A DNA stretch of 64,000 nt from Ampullaceana balthica (lineage: Eukaryota > Mollusca > Gastropoda > Lymnaeidae), in the NCBI GenBank assembly GCA_944989445.1, contig CALYLW010000128.1:62001-126000 (forward strand), written 5' to 3'. Positions 13,201-23,199 of this stretch are shown here, piece after piece. Below the pieces are notes generated by a model. The model did no database searches and was not told the origin of the DNA. It saw only the letters and a list, made by a program, of their open reading frames with translations. A program made the translations under genes and the position numbers. How positions within the stretch are numbered: position 1 is the stretch's first letter; the number at the start of each line of letters is the position of its first letter.

Positions 13201-16200
13201 CCATCATTACTGGAGTCCTTCAAACACTTACTTACGAGGAAAATTAATATATATATAAGGTAGTAGTACAAAGTACAAACTCAATCAATGTTAGTAACCT
13301 ACTTAATTGCGTTTTAAAACATTAAAATTACAAAAGTCATCGCTCTTCATGAAGGTTTTTCAAAGTAAATCTTCTTGTTTTTATCACATGCCCCCAGTGC
13401 TGGCTTGACCTATTTGCTAAACAAGCTATAGCTTAGGGCACATGCCTTCTTGCCCCCACCCCCCCCCTGGATTTAAAAAAAATCATATTTGACACTGCCA
13501 TGGAATATCTGGACTTCAAAAATGCCCCCAGATCTCAAATAGCTTACGGCCCCATCCAGTCTAAATCCGGCCCTGCATGCACCCACGTTTGATACATTTC
13601 AAATTATGAAAAAATCTTTGAAAAGGTACACATATAACTAATGACAATAATTAACGGAACTTTTGCCGACAAAACGGTTCGTATTTTTGATCATTATTAG
13701 TTTCATCGTCACACTTTTCAGTTCACGTGTTTGAAGAGTGTGCTATCTCTAAACTTCTATAAATAGAAACCTTATCTCAGCTGGCATTGTTCGGAGCTTG
13801 GGTTTATCTCCCTTTACTCGAATTTGAATAATTGCAATCACCATTTTTTTTTATCGCATTACTTTTATTTCCCTATTAAATATGCCTGTGCCAGTAGCCT
13901 CAGTGGAATGCACACACCGTTCTTTTCAAACAAATAAAAATTCCCACGCCCAGTGGCGTAGCTAGGGTCATGTGCGCCCGGGGACATGACACAAAATCGG
14001 CGCCCCTTGTCGGACCGAAAGATTCTGGGGGCTCATTGAGCCCCGAAGAAAAAATTGAAATTTTACGGTTTATATAGTTCATTTTCGTAGCTTCTGGTAT
14101 TTTAATGAAATAGAATACAGACTAATAATTCTCTATACGATTGTAAACAATTTATTTGAAAAAAAAACTCTACTAATTATACGATTAGACATAGTCTACA
14201 AAAAATTTATTCTCCTTGATTTAATTTGATTGTCGCAAACTCGTCAATCACGTTGTCAAAATTAATATTCTCAATTGTTTCTCTTTCTATGCTAAGGAGT
14301 GGATTTTCTCGGGAATCTTGTAAGTGCTTTTCTAACAGTGGATCATACTGATCAAGTTTGATCACAGAGAGACAGGAAAGAGAAGCGGTGTCTGATGTTT
14401 CATATAAAAGGAATCCAACTTGCTTTGACATACCGACACAATTTCTTGAGAGGAGATACCTTCTGTAAGCCAGTGGTTCTCAACCTTTTGAGATTCAATG
14501 ACCACTTGAAAATGTGTGTCCTAGCTACGGACCACTACTAAAAATTGGGCTACTGCTGAGCTGGAAAGTTAAATATAATTATACTGTGTATATCTTATCT
14601 GTTGCACACGCTCCTTCTATACAGAAGATTATTGCTATGTATAAGTAGTATACATATTAGTTAGTAAAACTATACTAATATGCTACGTTTTGCGTGCTCC
14701 AAAAACAATATCGTAATGGCTTTCTTTTGTAAAGAACAAATGTCATTTATATTATTCTCATAGTCATCTTTTTTAATTCTACTTGCTAACTATAAAAAAA
14801 CTTTAAGTCATAAACAGTAGTTTGTATTAAAAAGACTGCTATATTAGTTTATTTAGTACTAACAATGTTTTGTTTTTATTGTAAGCAATGCAGAAAATCC
14901 ACTTTCACAAAGTTGCAAAGGGTAAAAGTATTTTAAAAGCTATCTGAGACAGCTCGGAGTACTCCAAAATTTCATTAAGCCCACTTTCTGATGCAACATA
15001 TTCAAAGTGGTATAGCTAGTCAGTTCAATGAATTGGTTTAATTACGATGTTGGTAATTTTATTTGATGAGACTATGTGTGCGAGATTAGGACCACGAAAA
15101 ACCACTGAACGTTAAAAATCACCAAAGTAGAATTAAAAGTGGCCCCTTCATTGATCGAATATGACCAGAAATCAAATTTATCATCACTGTTGTTTATTTA
15201 TTGCAACATTTTCTGTTTTCTCGGTGATTTCGTATAAATCATCAAACATCTCAAAGTTACCTTGAAATAATCTTAATTTCCAAAGATCAAGCTTTTTCGT
15301 AAAAACAGACAATTTGTAACTGAGAGTAATATAATGTGTCTCCTTTCCTTGCCGAGTTGAATTAAGTTTATTGAGTTCTTCAAAAGTTTTAGCCAAGTAA
15401 GCCAGAACAGCAACGATAAGCTATGGTTCAAATGATCAACAAGCTTTGAATTTTTTCTACATGAAAATCTCTTACGTCATCACGTAATTCAAACAGTCTG
15501 ATAACCAGCGAACTTCAGTATACAACAGTAACTGTTAATGTTCAAGATTCATATTCGAACATAAAAATCAAAGAGCCGAGAATTTAATGGAAGAGCCTTG
15601 ATAAAATTTAAAAACTATTTAGGCCAGATAAATTTAAAAAACCTGTAAAAAACCAAGTTTTTCACTATAAATCCTTTATGTACGAGACGTAACTAAAAGA
15701 ATGTTCATTATAATACGCAGCGCCAGACCCTCCAGAAATACAAAATTGCAGTTGTGTCGTAAAACATGTTTAATATAATGCGCACCGATCAGGAATATGT
15801 TTGTAAAAAGAGTTGTCAATAAAATACGCACCTTATTGCGCGACAGAAAGGTTGATCAAAGGTTAAAAATCGATCAAAAGTTTTGGCGACAAGGGCGGGC
15901 GCGGCGCGCCGCAGACACCACGAGTTAATATAAAGGATTTAAAAATTTATTTTAAGTCTGTGTTAATTCTTTTACTTGTTAGTCCTTCTTGATGAATCAT
16001 TCAGTGCGTAAATTTTATGCTTTGCTCGCGGACCACCTGGCACATCTTCGCGGACAGCTAGTGGTCCACGGACCACAGGTTGAGAACCACTGCTTTAAGC
16101 CCCTCCTTTTTCTTTTCTTGGTCATTTTGGTTGCTATTAGTGTTGTCTCTGTTTGTTCTATTAATAGAATCGCATTAGTGTCTTACTGCTCCCCTACTCT

Positions 16201-18634
16201 CACCCCCAGTCTCTACCAGTTTTTTTAAAAATCGCCATTAGCAATCCTAAATTGTGGATGTGTCATTTATTTATGAGTAGAAAAGCGCCCCTTAACGCTC
16301 AATGGGCGCCAAAATCATGCTTGCCAACTGATTTGTAATGAATATATTTTAGGAGCTCCGAAATTCTATCTTGCAAACGTATTTGGGATACATTAGTTTA
16401 CATCAAAACACTGTTAAATAATTAGTTTTAATACTCATTTTGGCGCCCCCTAACGTGGCGCCCGGGGCATATGTCCCCCCCTGCCCCCCCCTCGCTACGC
16501 CACTGCCCACGCCATCTGTTCTTATATCTAATACTTCTACAGAAATATTTGAAGAATTTCTTAACAGTAACTTGACTTTACAGTAACTTGACTTAACAGT
16601 AACTTGACTTAACAGTAACATGACTTAACAGTAACTTGACTTTACAGTAACTTGACTTTACAGTAACTTGATTTTACAGTAACTTGACTTAACAGTAACT
16701 TGACTTAACAGTAACTTGACTTTACAGTAACTTGACTTTACAGTAACTTGACTTTACAGTAACTTGACTTTACAGTAACTTGACTTTACAGTAACTTGAC
16801 TTAACAGTAACTTGACTTAACAGTAACTTGACTTAACAGTAACTTGACTTAACAGTAACTTGACTTTTACTCCCGAGACCTTTGGCGTAGTTATGAAATT
16901 ACACGAAACCAATGGAATAAAATTTTCTTAACAAACATTTGTAGATTTATCTGGAGCAGTGTTTTTTCGTCACAGTGTCTTTCAGGTACTATAAAATATT
17001 TTCGAGACTGCAATACGCTTTGATGTACTTTAAGAGAAATTAGAGTCGAAATTTAATTCGCCACTATTCATTTTGCTGTTCGTGATATTTTTACCACCAC
17101 CATTTAAATGATTATTAAAGTGTTTTTTATGATTGCAATGCAAAACGGTGTCACGGGGTAAGGAATGTATTCTTTCCCGTCATTATGTGAGGGTAATTAC
17201 TAGTTAATATTTGATGTTGGTAAAAAGTGTATTGCTTAGGCAAGAGGAAAACATTTTTTCCTTAAAAATATTAGGCTAATATAAAATAATTGGATCCTAT
17301 TGCTCTAAAAAAAACATAAAGCCAAAAATAAATTAATTGTAACTCTGTAATTTGTATTCACCTTCCCATCCAATCGGCCAACGTGCTGGCCGTCAGTGAG
17401 CCAGCAGCTGACCCTAGTCCAACCAATGCCACCAACAGGCCAAACAAAGAGTCGACCTGGTCTTGTTCCATCCACGTGCCGTCACGTTCAAATTGAGTTG
17501 TGTTCATGAACTCTTTGATCAGCTGGTTGAATAATTTATGTAAGAATTGATAAAATAGAAAAGTTATTGAAAAAATAAAAGAAAAGAAAAACTGTATTTT
17601 TGGATAAAGTATCTATAGTCCAACTATTTTGGCTTAGTCAACTCGACAATCCCTTTCCATTAAATCTCCACACAGAGTATCATATCAAAGAATATTAAAT
17701 ATATATATAATATATAACCGAGTTGACTTTGTAATTAACTTATTTAAAAGAAAAGAAAAAATCTTTGGGATTTGTACTTTAAACTAATGAATCTATTTTT
17801 AAAAAAAAATCATTTTAAAGAACATTTGGCAACAACCTATTATAAAATATAAAAATGTTTATAAAATAAATATATACTTGTTTATGTGTATTAAAATTCA
17901 AGCTGAAGTATCCATTAAGTGGGGTAAGAACCCTGGTTATCTATTAAATTAAACAAAACTTTAGATCCACTTTTATCTCACAGAAATGCTAGTAGACAAC
18001 AATGTCCGTGGCATCCATGGAAACAAACGAAACAAAAAATTGACATTGACATTGGCCAAGATGTTTATTTGAAAGGAAATACCAGAATGACTTACATCTG
18101 TAGGTGCATTTAGTGGAATGACTTACATCTGTAGGTGCATTTAGTGGAATGACTTACATCTGTAGGTGCATTTAGTGGAATGACTTACATCTGTAGGTGC
18201 ATTTAGTGGAATGACTTACATCTGTAGGTGCATTTAGTGGAATGACTTACATCTGTAGGTGCATTTAGTGAAGATATCGTGTAAGATATCCCTGGAATGG
18301 TCAGATAGGCGCTAAACATAATCAGGATGTACTTGAAGGTCCATCCGTTCTAAACAGAAAGATCGAAATATGTGAAATAAGAAAAAGGGAAATAAAATGT
18401 GTTCGATTTTACCATTTTAAAAGTTTGTTAAGACCAAATATCTCCATTCTGAATATAATTAAAAGAAGGCAACTGATGATAATAAGATTTATTCATTTAA
18501 AAGACAATAAGGTGATAAAATAATCTTACTGTTGGGGTTGAATCAGCCTCCAAGTGAATGTCTTTGTCTTGTTGCTGTTCCTCGGATTTCACATCCATTT
18601 GTTTAGCCTCGAAGGAGTAGCTCCTCTTAGACAT
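4218..18634 (-). CDS. SLC2/GLUT-type facilitative sugar transporter, 12 exons
   Basis: Exons in transcript order: 18634-18530, 18349-18251, 17522-17362, 12954-12830, 12709-12539, 12256-12149, 11231-11143, 10396-10298, 7133-6919, 6641-6566, 4941-4814, 4460-4218. All introns are GT-AG and the phases agree except inside exon 9. The product would be about 538 aa, normal for sugar porters of the plasma membrane. Visible family motifs are GRKRA in loop 2-3, PESPR at about 238-242, QQNWCGQN at about 311-318 where most GLUTs have QQxSGxN, YATSGTG plus GRKTL, GPICVFWVMLSELFP, and PETKNKTF at about 485. The ATG at 18634 opens exon 1, whose 35 residues are cytosolic and hydrophilic. Exon 9 holds an A5 run (T5 on the plus strand, 7079-7083) where 3 or 6 A are needed; as written it is frameshifted. 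The substrate (hexose, polyol or other) cannot be told. No AATAAA is seen between the stop and the minisatellite. The family is sure; whether the gene works is not. Confidence 0.9.
4555..4696. repeat. 27-bp minisatellite, 5 copies, in last transporter intron
   Basis: Five copies of a 27-bp unit starting TATACACATATT and ending ACCACAAAAA begin at about 4561, 4588, 4615, 4642 and 4669. The unit is a multiple of three, which alone explains the open frame across it. Confidence 0.9.
5416..5945. repeat. 23-bp minisatellite with shorter variants, about 23 copies
   Basis: Unit TGTTGTTGTAAATTGTGTGC plus AAA (23 bp), with 20-bp units lacking one TTG and units with TTATG in place of TTGTTG. It lies in the transporter intron between exons 10 and 11. 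Open minus-strand frames across it are repeat artefacts. Confidence 0.93.
7160..7415. mobile_element. MITE with GGGGCCGTCCATAAA termini, 3-bp duplication TAA
   Basis: Terminal inverted repeats: GGGGCCGTCCATAAAGTACG at the left, and the reverse complement of the right end reads GGGGCCATCCATAAAGTGCG. TAA flanks both ends. The inside is G-rich, with TGACGTCA near 7246 and repeated GTGACAGGGGGAGG. The 3-bp duplication suits a PIF/Harbinger-type origin; this assignment is inference. It sits in the transporter intron just upstream of exon 9. Confidence 0.85.
7622..7710. repeat. 20-bp AT-rich tandem repeat, split by a MITE
   Basis: Degenerate 20-bp units of the form GAATATATAACTTAATATTA. The same repeat resumes at 9627-9673, so the MITE at 7711-9625 was inserted into the array. 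Confidence 0.75.
7886..9314. other. 1.4-kb insertion inside the MITE, identity unknown
   Basis: Non-coding, AT-rich, no long ORF. It begins close to CAGTGCTTCTCAATGTGCCG (7912), which resembles the tip of the hAT MITE at 8444, and ends in a T-rich stretch near 9310 similar to that at 7885, possibly a target duplication. It holds one complete hAT MITE (8444-8628). The rest is not recognised. Confidence 0.4.
8444..8628. mobile_element. hAT-type MITE, CAGTGCTTCTCAAA termini, perfect 8-bp duplication
   Basis: 185 bp from CAGTGCTTCTCAAAGTGGTG to AAGTTTGAGAAGCACTG, flanked on both sides by TTCTAGAT. An 8-bp duplication and CAGTG termini are hAT hallmarks. A diverged second copy lies at 56901-57088. 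Confidence 0.92.
10708..10752. repeat. 7-bp repeat GAAGGTT, about 6 copies
   Basis: Perfect short tandem repeat in the transporter intron between exons 7 and 8. Confidence 0.9.
11443..11625. mobile_element. hAT-type MITE, CAGGGCCGGTCTTA termini
   Basis: 183 bp with inverted ends CAGGGCCGGTCTTA and TAAAGACCGGCCCTG. The flanks CATGCAGG and AATGCAGG match at 7 of 8 positions, as expected for an 8-bp duplication. It lies in the intron between transporter exons 6 and 7. Confidence 0.85.
13395..13575. mobile_element. hAT-type MITE, CAGTGCTGGC to CCGGCCCTG
   Basis: About 181 bp, flanked by CATGCCCC and CATGCACC (7 of 8). Ends are inverted but diverged. It lies in the long intron between transporter exons 3 and 4. 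Confidence 0.7.
14207..14431 (-). pseudogene. Deleted ZMYM1-like hAT transposase remnant
   Basis: A 74-codon open frame joins an N-side segment (SVIKLDQYDPLLEKHLQ) directly to the C-terminal tail (ETIENINFDNVIDEFA). In the copy at 33580-35210 these parts are about 1.5 kb apart, so the whole catalytic region is lost. The first residues come from flanking element sequence. Confidence 0.7.
14471..16092 (-). mobile_element. hAT (CAGTGGTTCTCAACCT termini), nested and decayed
   Basis: Inverted ends CAGTGGTTCTCAACCTTTTG at 14471 and CAGTGGTTCTCAACCTGTGG at 16092 on the other strand. Flanks CTGTAAGC and CTTTAAGC match at 7 of 8. It belongs to the same broad BED-finger hAT group as 20192-22824. It contains the hairpin motif GCAATAATCTTCTGTATAGA on the minus strand near 14600-14645. 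Confidence 0.85.
15184..15396 (-). pseudogene. hAT transposase fragment (ZBED5/FAM200-like)
   Basis: 70 codons with LSVFTKKLDLWKLRLFQGNF and MFDDLYEITEK. This is the region between the catalytic core and the C-terminal dimerisation part of BED-finger hAT transposases. Both ends run into sequence with stops; the same fragment, better kept, is at 32422-32694. Confidence 0.7.
16560..16868. repeat. 16-bp minisatellite CAGTAACTTGACTTWA, about 19 copies
   Basis: Almost perfect 16-bp units, with T or A at unit position 15. It directly follows the right flank of the hAT at 13951-16505. Confidence 0.95.
18086..18276 (-). repeat. 31-bp repeat made of six copies of the exon 2 donor junction
   Basis: Six perfect or near-perfect 31-bp units start at about 18091, 18122, 18153, 18184, 18215 and 18246. 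On the minus strand each reads CACTAAATGCACCTACAGAT, the last 20 nt of transporter exon 2, followed by GTAAGTCATTC, the start of intron 2. Every unit therefore carries the same full 5' splice site. Only the copy nearest the exon body (GT at 18249-18250) leads to an in-frame join with exon 3. The next donor adds 31 nt and shifts the frame, and donors from the third on include a TAA. Confidence 0.93.
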
Positions 18635-19012
18635 AGTAAAGACGAACTAATATCCTCTTGTAAATTTACAAGCCATTTATTAAATTGTCAAATTATAAAC
18701 TTTAAAAATGTTAATGTATATATTTATAATTTTTTAAACCTAAAGCCTCCAATGAGATTATTGTATGTTTGCCCTGCTGTGAGTGAGTTGTGTCCCATGT
18801 TTAAGGTAACGCGAATTCATTTTGTTTAAAAGCACCGAGAGACTAATGCAATTTGCTTAATGGTGGAACCGGTCACACAACTACTGATAAATTGAAAACA
18901 CTCAAACAACAGCCGATTATATAACCAAAATTTCAACGAGTAAAGAGATTAAAATAATCGGTGATAAACCAAAGTCCTCGAACATGAAAAGAAAATTGTT
19001 CCACTTCCAGCC
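18635..19012. promoter_or_regulatory. Likely divergent promoter interval upstream of the transporter
   Basis: 378 bp between the transporter ATG (minus) and a possible plus-strand exon. A TATATAA-like stretch on the minus strand lies near 18915, but no other core-promoter signal stands out. Assignment rests on position only. Confidence 0.3.
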
Positions 19013-19061
19013 ATGGACGACCCTACACGCTCTTCAATTGAACAATTTGTAATTAATGGCG
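19013..19061 (+). CDS. Possible first coding exon of an unknown gene
   Basis: The ATG stands in a strong start context (CAGCCATGG) and opens 16 codons, MDDPTRSSIEQFVING, ending in phase 1 at an excellent donor (GCG followed by GTAAGTTTT). No continuing exon was found downstream before the transposon block. It is probably not part of RPS12, because splicing to the RPS12 start exon would put this frame out of register. The protein is not recognised; it may be a chance ORF. Confidence 0.25.
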
Positions 19062-20191
19062 GTAAGTTTTCATTTACTGCAAGTGTCACTATAAAGTTAC
19101 GTTATTAAAACCTTCACTGCCACCTGGCGTTATTGTATCACCTCATAACTATTTCAATTCATAGCGACTGATTAGACTTCGATGTCCCAGCAGTAATCTA
19201 AGTGTAACAGTACGCTCGATAAAATACGCCTCACCAGAGCTTTTAGGACTACTTTTTTATTATCATTTAAACAACTTTATTATTATTTTTTTCAAATTGA
19301 CCCAGAGCCTAGAACACGAGCGACGTCATTTCTTGAATTTATTTTAAACATTTTTTTCGTCGATTTAACTTAAAGATTTTGATAGTAACCACATAGCCTA
19401 CTGATATAATGTTCATTGGAATTTTGTACAGCAATATGTCAATGGTATCCCAATTGTTTACATCCAAGGATATGAATAATTAATTACAATTTTTACTAAA
19501 ATAAGTCAACCGTGAAAAGTGAACTTTTTTTTAAATAAGAAAATAATTGTGTCTTTGTCTGTGTGTGTGTGGGGGGGGGGTAGTCAATTGTCTCCATCAA
19601 ACGGATAAAATCCTGGACAGCACATTACGTGTCATGCAGCTGAACTCTTTCTATATATATATGTGTCTGTCTGTCTGTCTGAAGAAAGAAGATTGGAATG
19701 TCGTTTTGATACACTAAACTCTATCTGAGTAGCTTGGGATTGTTTGGAAGGGGAATTAAGAACTGAACAGAGTTACCGCCCCTCTCTGAATATTCTGTTG
19801 GTTTTCGAAAGTGTCTGCTTTGTACTGCAAATAATGACTAATAAATGTGTTGACCTTGTTATGCAGACCCGGTTGTCTAAGATAAGTAAGTTCAGTACAT
19901 GTCTATAAGTCAAGGCCATCAGTGTTATGATTCAATTCGAATCACTATCTATGACATAAAAACAAGAGAAATGCTTCTAATTAGATAATAAGAAAAAAGC
20001 ACTTGAATACTTAGCATTCTTATGATATTACTTGTATTTTATATAATGAATATTAGTCTGTCAATCCATTTGATTATATCTACTTAAATTATCTTAATCT
20101 ACTTCAGTTTCATGAACCTACCTGAATTATTTAAATCTACTCACGCTCATATAAACAAACAAGGATAAAAAATACTTTTCTTGTTCTATTT
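19062..20191. other. Non-coding AT-rich interval with microsatellites
   Basis: Holds a GT/G run near 19560-19580 and a (TA)n plus (GTCT)4 stretch near 19653-19682. No gene is seen. Confidence 0.6.
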
Positions 20192-22824
20192 CAGCGGTTC
20201 TCAACCTGTGGGTCGTGACCCCCGCGGGGGTCAAATGACGATTTGGCAGGGGTCGCCAAAGACCATTGGGAAAATATGTTTTTATGTGTGTTTAAATGTG
20301 TAAAAATGTGTAAACCTTGCCATGTACATATTTTGTCTATTACTCTATACTAGTCTATAGTCTATTCAGTAACTTTAGTAAGTTTAGTTGTTGTAACTTA
20401 ATTATTTTTAGCTTTTTATAATGTTTATTTCAACACTATTTTATGAACCCCTCAACAACCGGTAATGTAATTATATCAACAGAGAGTAGGGCGCGTCTGG
20501 ATGCTCAGAGGTCTGAGCTCAGCAGGCTGGCTAAGTGACGTAGAAGCTGAACTGCTGCTGCTTCTGGTACCACACACTGTAGTGTAGGGCTGTAGGTCAA
20601 TATTTCATTGTGCGTGGTATTGAAAGCTATCGTTATAAATTTTTCATTTTAAATTTAAAGTTTTTAAACCAACCGATGGAAATGGAACATGCAGAGAAGA
20701 ACATTATGATTAAGAAAAGAAAATATAGTGACGATTTCTTACAATATGGTTTTACTTCAATAGTTACAGCAGGAATTGAGAAACCGCAATGCGTTATTTG
20801 TAATGAAGTTCTTTCAGCCGAATCTATGAAGCCAAACAAACTGAAACGTCATTTTGATAGCAAACATCCAAGTTTTGCGGGGAAGGATACCGAGTATTTT
20901 AGAAGTAAAGCTGATGGCGTCAGGAAAGCCAGACTTGACACTGGCGGCAAGTACCACCAACAAAACGTAGCAGCCGTTGAAGCTTCATATTTGGTGGCGC
21001 TCAGAATCGCAAGAGCTATGAAACCTCACACCATTGCCGAAGACTTATTGTTGCCAGCGGCCAAAGATATTGTTCGAGTTATGATCGGACCCGAATTTGT
21101 TAAGAAATTGAGTGCAATTTCCTTATCTAATGACACTGTCCGGAGAAGAATAGATGCTATGTCTGCTGATATTATTGATCAGGTAATCCAGGAAATAAAA
21201 TCTGCTCCACTTCCAATATTTAGCATCCAGCTTGACGAATCCACGGACGTTGCAAACTGTTCACAACTACTGGTTTACGCGAGATATATAAATGAAGGCG
21301 ACTTTAAAGATGAGTTTCTTTTTTGCAAACCTCTTGAAACGACAACAACTGCACGGGATGTATTTGATACAGTTGGTTCATTTCTGAAAGATCATAAGAT
21401 CTCTTGGGAAAAGGTTTGTGGTGTTTGCACTGATGGTGCTCCAGCTATGCTAGGATGTCGGTCTGGATTTCAACGTTTGGTACTAAATGAATCACCAAAA
21501 GTCATTGGAACTCACTGTATGATTCATCGACAAGTGCTAGCAACGAAGACGTTGCCACAAGAGTTTCAGGAAGTAATGAAAAGCGTCGTAAGTTCCGTCA
21601 ATTTTGTAAAAGCGAGTGCGCTGAACAGTCGTCTGTTTTCGAAACTTTGTAATGAGATGGATGCGTCCAATGATGTTCTGCTATTTCACACTGAAGTGAG
21701 ATGGTTGTCGAGAGGGAAAGTTTTGAAACGCGTTTTTGATCTTCGTGACGAACTAAAAGTGTTCTTTAATCAGAAGTCTAAACCACAGTTCGAAGCACTT
21801 TTCAGCGACAAAAATGAGCTTCAGAAAATTGCTTACCTGGTAGATATATTTGCCATTTTGAATGAGTTAAATTTATCACTGCAAGGACCAAATGCAACAT
21901 GCCTAGATTTGTCTGAAAAGATCCGATCATTCGAAATGAAACTTCAGCTTTGGCAAAAAAAATTGGATGACAATAAAATGTACATGTTGCCCACCTTATC
22001 TGCTTTCTTTGAGGAAAATGACATTGAACCGGACAAGAGAAGTAAAATGATAATTTCTGTGAAAGAACACTTGCATATGCTGGCGGACGAAATTTCATCG
22101 TACTTTCCAAATCTACCTAACACTCCGTTTGCACTTGCCAGAAGTCCATTCACAGTCAAAGTTGACGATATTCCTGAGACAGCACAAGAGGAGTTCATCG
22201 AACTCATTAACAGTGATGCAGCGCGAAATGATTTCTCTTCAATGTCAGTTACAAAATTCTGGATCAAGTGTTTGCAGTCATATCCTGTTCTGTCCGAAAC
22301 TGTGTTGCGCCTTCTTCTTCCTTTTCCAACAACTTATCTTTGCGAAACAGGGTTTTCCAGCTTGCTGGTTATCAAGTCTAAATACAGAAGTAGACTTGTT
22401 GTGGAAGATGATCTTCGTTGTGCTCTCGCAAAGACTGTCCCGAGAATTTCTGATCTTGTGAGAAAGAAGCAACCTCAACCTTCACATTAATTGACTTTGG
22501 CTTTCTTACGTATTTGTAATTAGAAATAAATACGAATACCTTGTATGTAATGTATGACATGTATGTAATTGTAATCATTGTTACATATTGTGTTTTTTAT
22601 TACTAACTACGTTACTACGAGAACGGTGTCTGTGCTTTAATTACGTAAAATTTGTAAAAATGAGAATACAATGTCATTCAGCATATGAGATATAATTAAA
22701 TATATTATAACAGTAGCAAAATTACAGCTATGAGGTAGATACCAAAAAAATTGACGGCGGGGGTCGCCACAGCACGAGTAATTTATTAAAAGGGTCGCGA
22801 CACAAGAAAGGTTGAGAACCGCTG
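20192..22824 (+). mobile_element. Near-intact autonomous-looking hAT transposon (Buster/ZBED5-like)
   Basis: 2633 bp with 16-bp perfect inverted ends CAGCGGTTCTCAACCT. Sub-terminal parts both carry GGGTCGYGAC and GGGGGTCGCC motifs. Flanks TTCTATTT and TTCTATTC match at 7 of 8, the expected 8-bp duplication. It encodes one uninterrupted transposase (20676-22490). The small divergence of the flanks and the intact ORF point to a recent insertion. Confidence 0.95.
20676..22490 (+). CDS. hAT transposase with BED zinc finger, 604 aa
   Basis: The frame is open from 20610, but the first ATG is at 20676, giving 604 aa. Order of parts: a BED-type finger at about residues 38-66 (CVIC then HFDSKH); an RNase H-like core starting with LDESTDVANCSQLLVYARYI (first Asp); CTDGAPAMLG (second Asp); the HTEVRWLSRGKV motif; and a C-terminal dimerisation region with FWIKCLQSYPVLS and FPTTYLCETGFSSLL, which hold the conserved W, Y-P and C-E-x-G-F residues. 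These are the expected parts of a cut-and-paste hAT transposase acting on the element's own ends in the nucleus. Vertebrate ZBED5 and FAM200 genes are domesticated relatives. No stop or frameshift is seen. Length fits autonomous family members. Nothing suggests domestication, since it still lies between matched ends and duplicated target. Confidence 0.95.
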   Translation: MEMEHAEKNIMIKKRKYSDDFLQYGFTSIVTAGIEKPQCVICNEVLSAESMKPNKLKRHFDSKHPSFAGKDTEYFRSKADGVRKARLDTGGKYHQQNVAAVEASYLVALRIARAMKPHTIAEDLLLPAAKDIVRVMIGPEFVKKLSAISLSNDTVRRRIDAMSADIIDQVIQEIKSAPLPIFSIQLDESTDVANCSQLLVYARYINEGDFKDEFLFCKPLETTTTARDVFDTVGSFLKDHKISWEKVCGVCTDGAPAMLGCRSGFQRLVLNESPKVIGTHCMIHRQVLATKTLPQEFQEVMKSVVSSVNFVKASALNSRLFSKLCNEMDASNDVLLFHTEVRWLSRGKVLKRVFDLRDELKVFFNQKSKPQFEALFSDKNELQKIAYLVDIFAILNELNLSLQGPNATCLDLSEKIRSFEMKLQLWQKKLDDNKMYMLPTLSAFFEENDIEPDKRSKMIISVKEHLHMLADEISSYFPNLPNTPFALARSPFTVKVDDIPETAQEEFIELINSDAARNDFSSMSVTKFWIKCLQSYPVLSETVLRLLLPFPTTYLCETGFSSLLVIKSKYRSRLVVEDDLRCALAKTVPRISDLVRKKQPQPSH

Positions 22825-22831
22825 TTCTATT

Positions 22832-22952
22832 CACAACAAACACAGGCATATACTCTTCCTTCCAGTCTGACACACAACAAACACAGGCATATACTCTTCC
22901 TTCCAGTCTGACACACAACAAACACAGGCATATACTCTTCCTTCCAGTCTGA
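22832..22952. repeat. 41-bp tandem repeat, 3 copies
   Basis: Units start CACAACAAACACAGGCATAT at 22832, 22873 and 22914 and end CTTCCAGTCTGACA. It begins right at the hAT's right flank. Confidence 0.9.
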
Positions 22953-23039
22953 CATTTGGGCGTGGAACAAGAAAAACCAACATATTCTCAACATTCACAA
23001 CTCTAATCAAATGCAAGGCTGTACACGGACCACGCATAC

Positions 23040-23092
23040 GCATATGATGCAATAATCTTTTGTATAGCTAGAGCGTCTGTAATCTAAAAGAT
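23040..23092 (+). repeat. Diverged copy of the hairpin motif ending in AGATAA
   Basis: GCAATAATCTTTTGTATAGC followed by TAGAGCGTCTGTAATC and an AGATAAT tail. Related copies lie at 14600, 25200, 26215, 33199, 37690 and 47705. Confidence 0.6.
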
Positions 23093-23199
23093 AATATAAT
23101 TATCTGAATCTTTCTTGAATCTTCTGAATCAACTTTAATAATATTCTTTGATAATCTTATTTGGCTGAAGAGTTTAAACTTTCAACTAAATTTGTTGTG

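Larger units (their letters stand above)
13951..16505 (-). mobile_element. Internally deleted hAT (CAGTGGCGTAGC family) carrying a second hAT
   Basis: Inverted ends CAGTGGCGTAGCTAGGG and, on the other strand at 16505, CAGTGGCGTAGCGAGGG; perfect 8-bp duplication CCCACGCC on both sides. It matches the larger copy at 31657-35484 in the opposite orientation. Only the two tips of the transposase remain, joined by a large deletion at about 14280-14310. The second hAT at 14471-16092 sits at the same place as in the larger copy, so it was on board before the two copies separated. Confidence 0.9.

Noticed and set aside
20610..20675. GTG at 20610 as transposase start
   Set aside because: Nuclear animal genes rarely start at GTG; the ATG at 20676 leads directly into the conserved N-terminus.
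21802..22578. Antisense and alternative frames over the hAT transposase
   Set aside because: Shadows of the real transposase frame; no family likeness.
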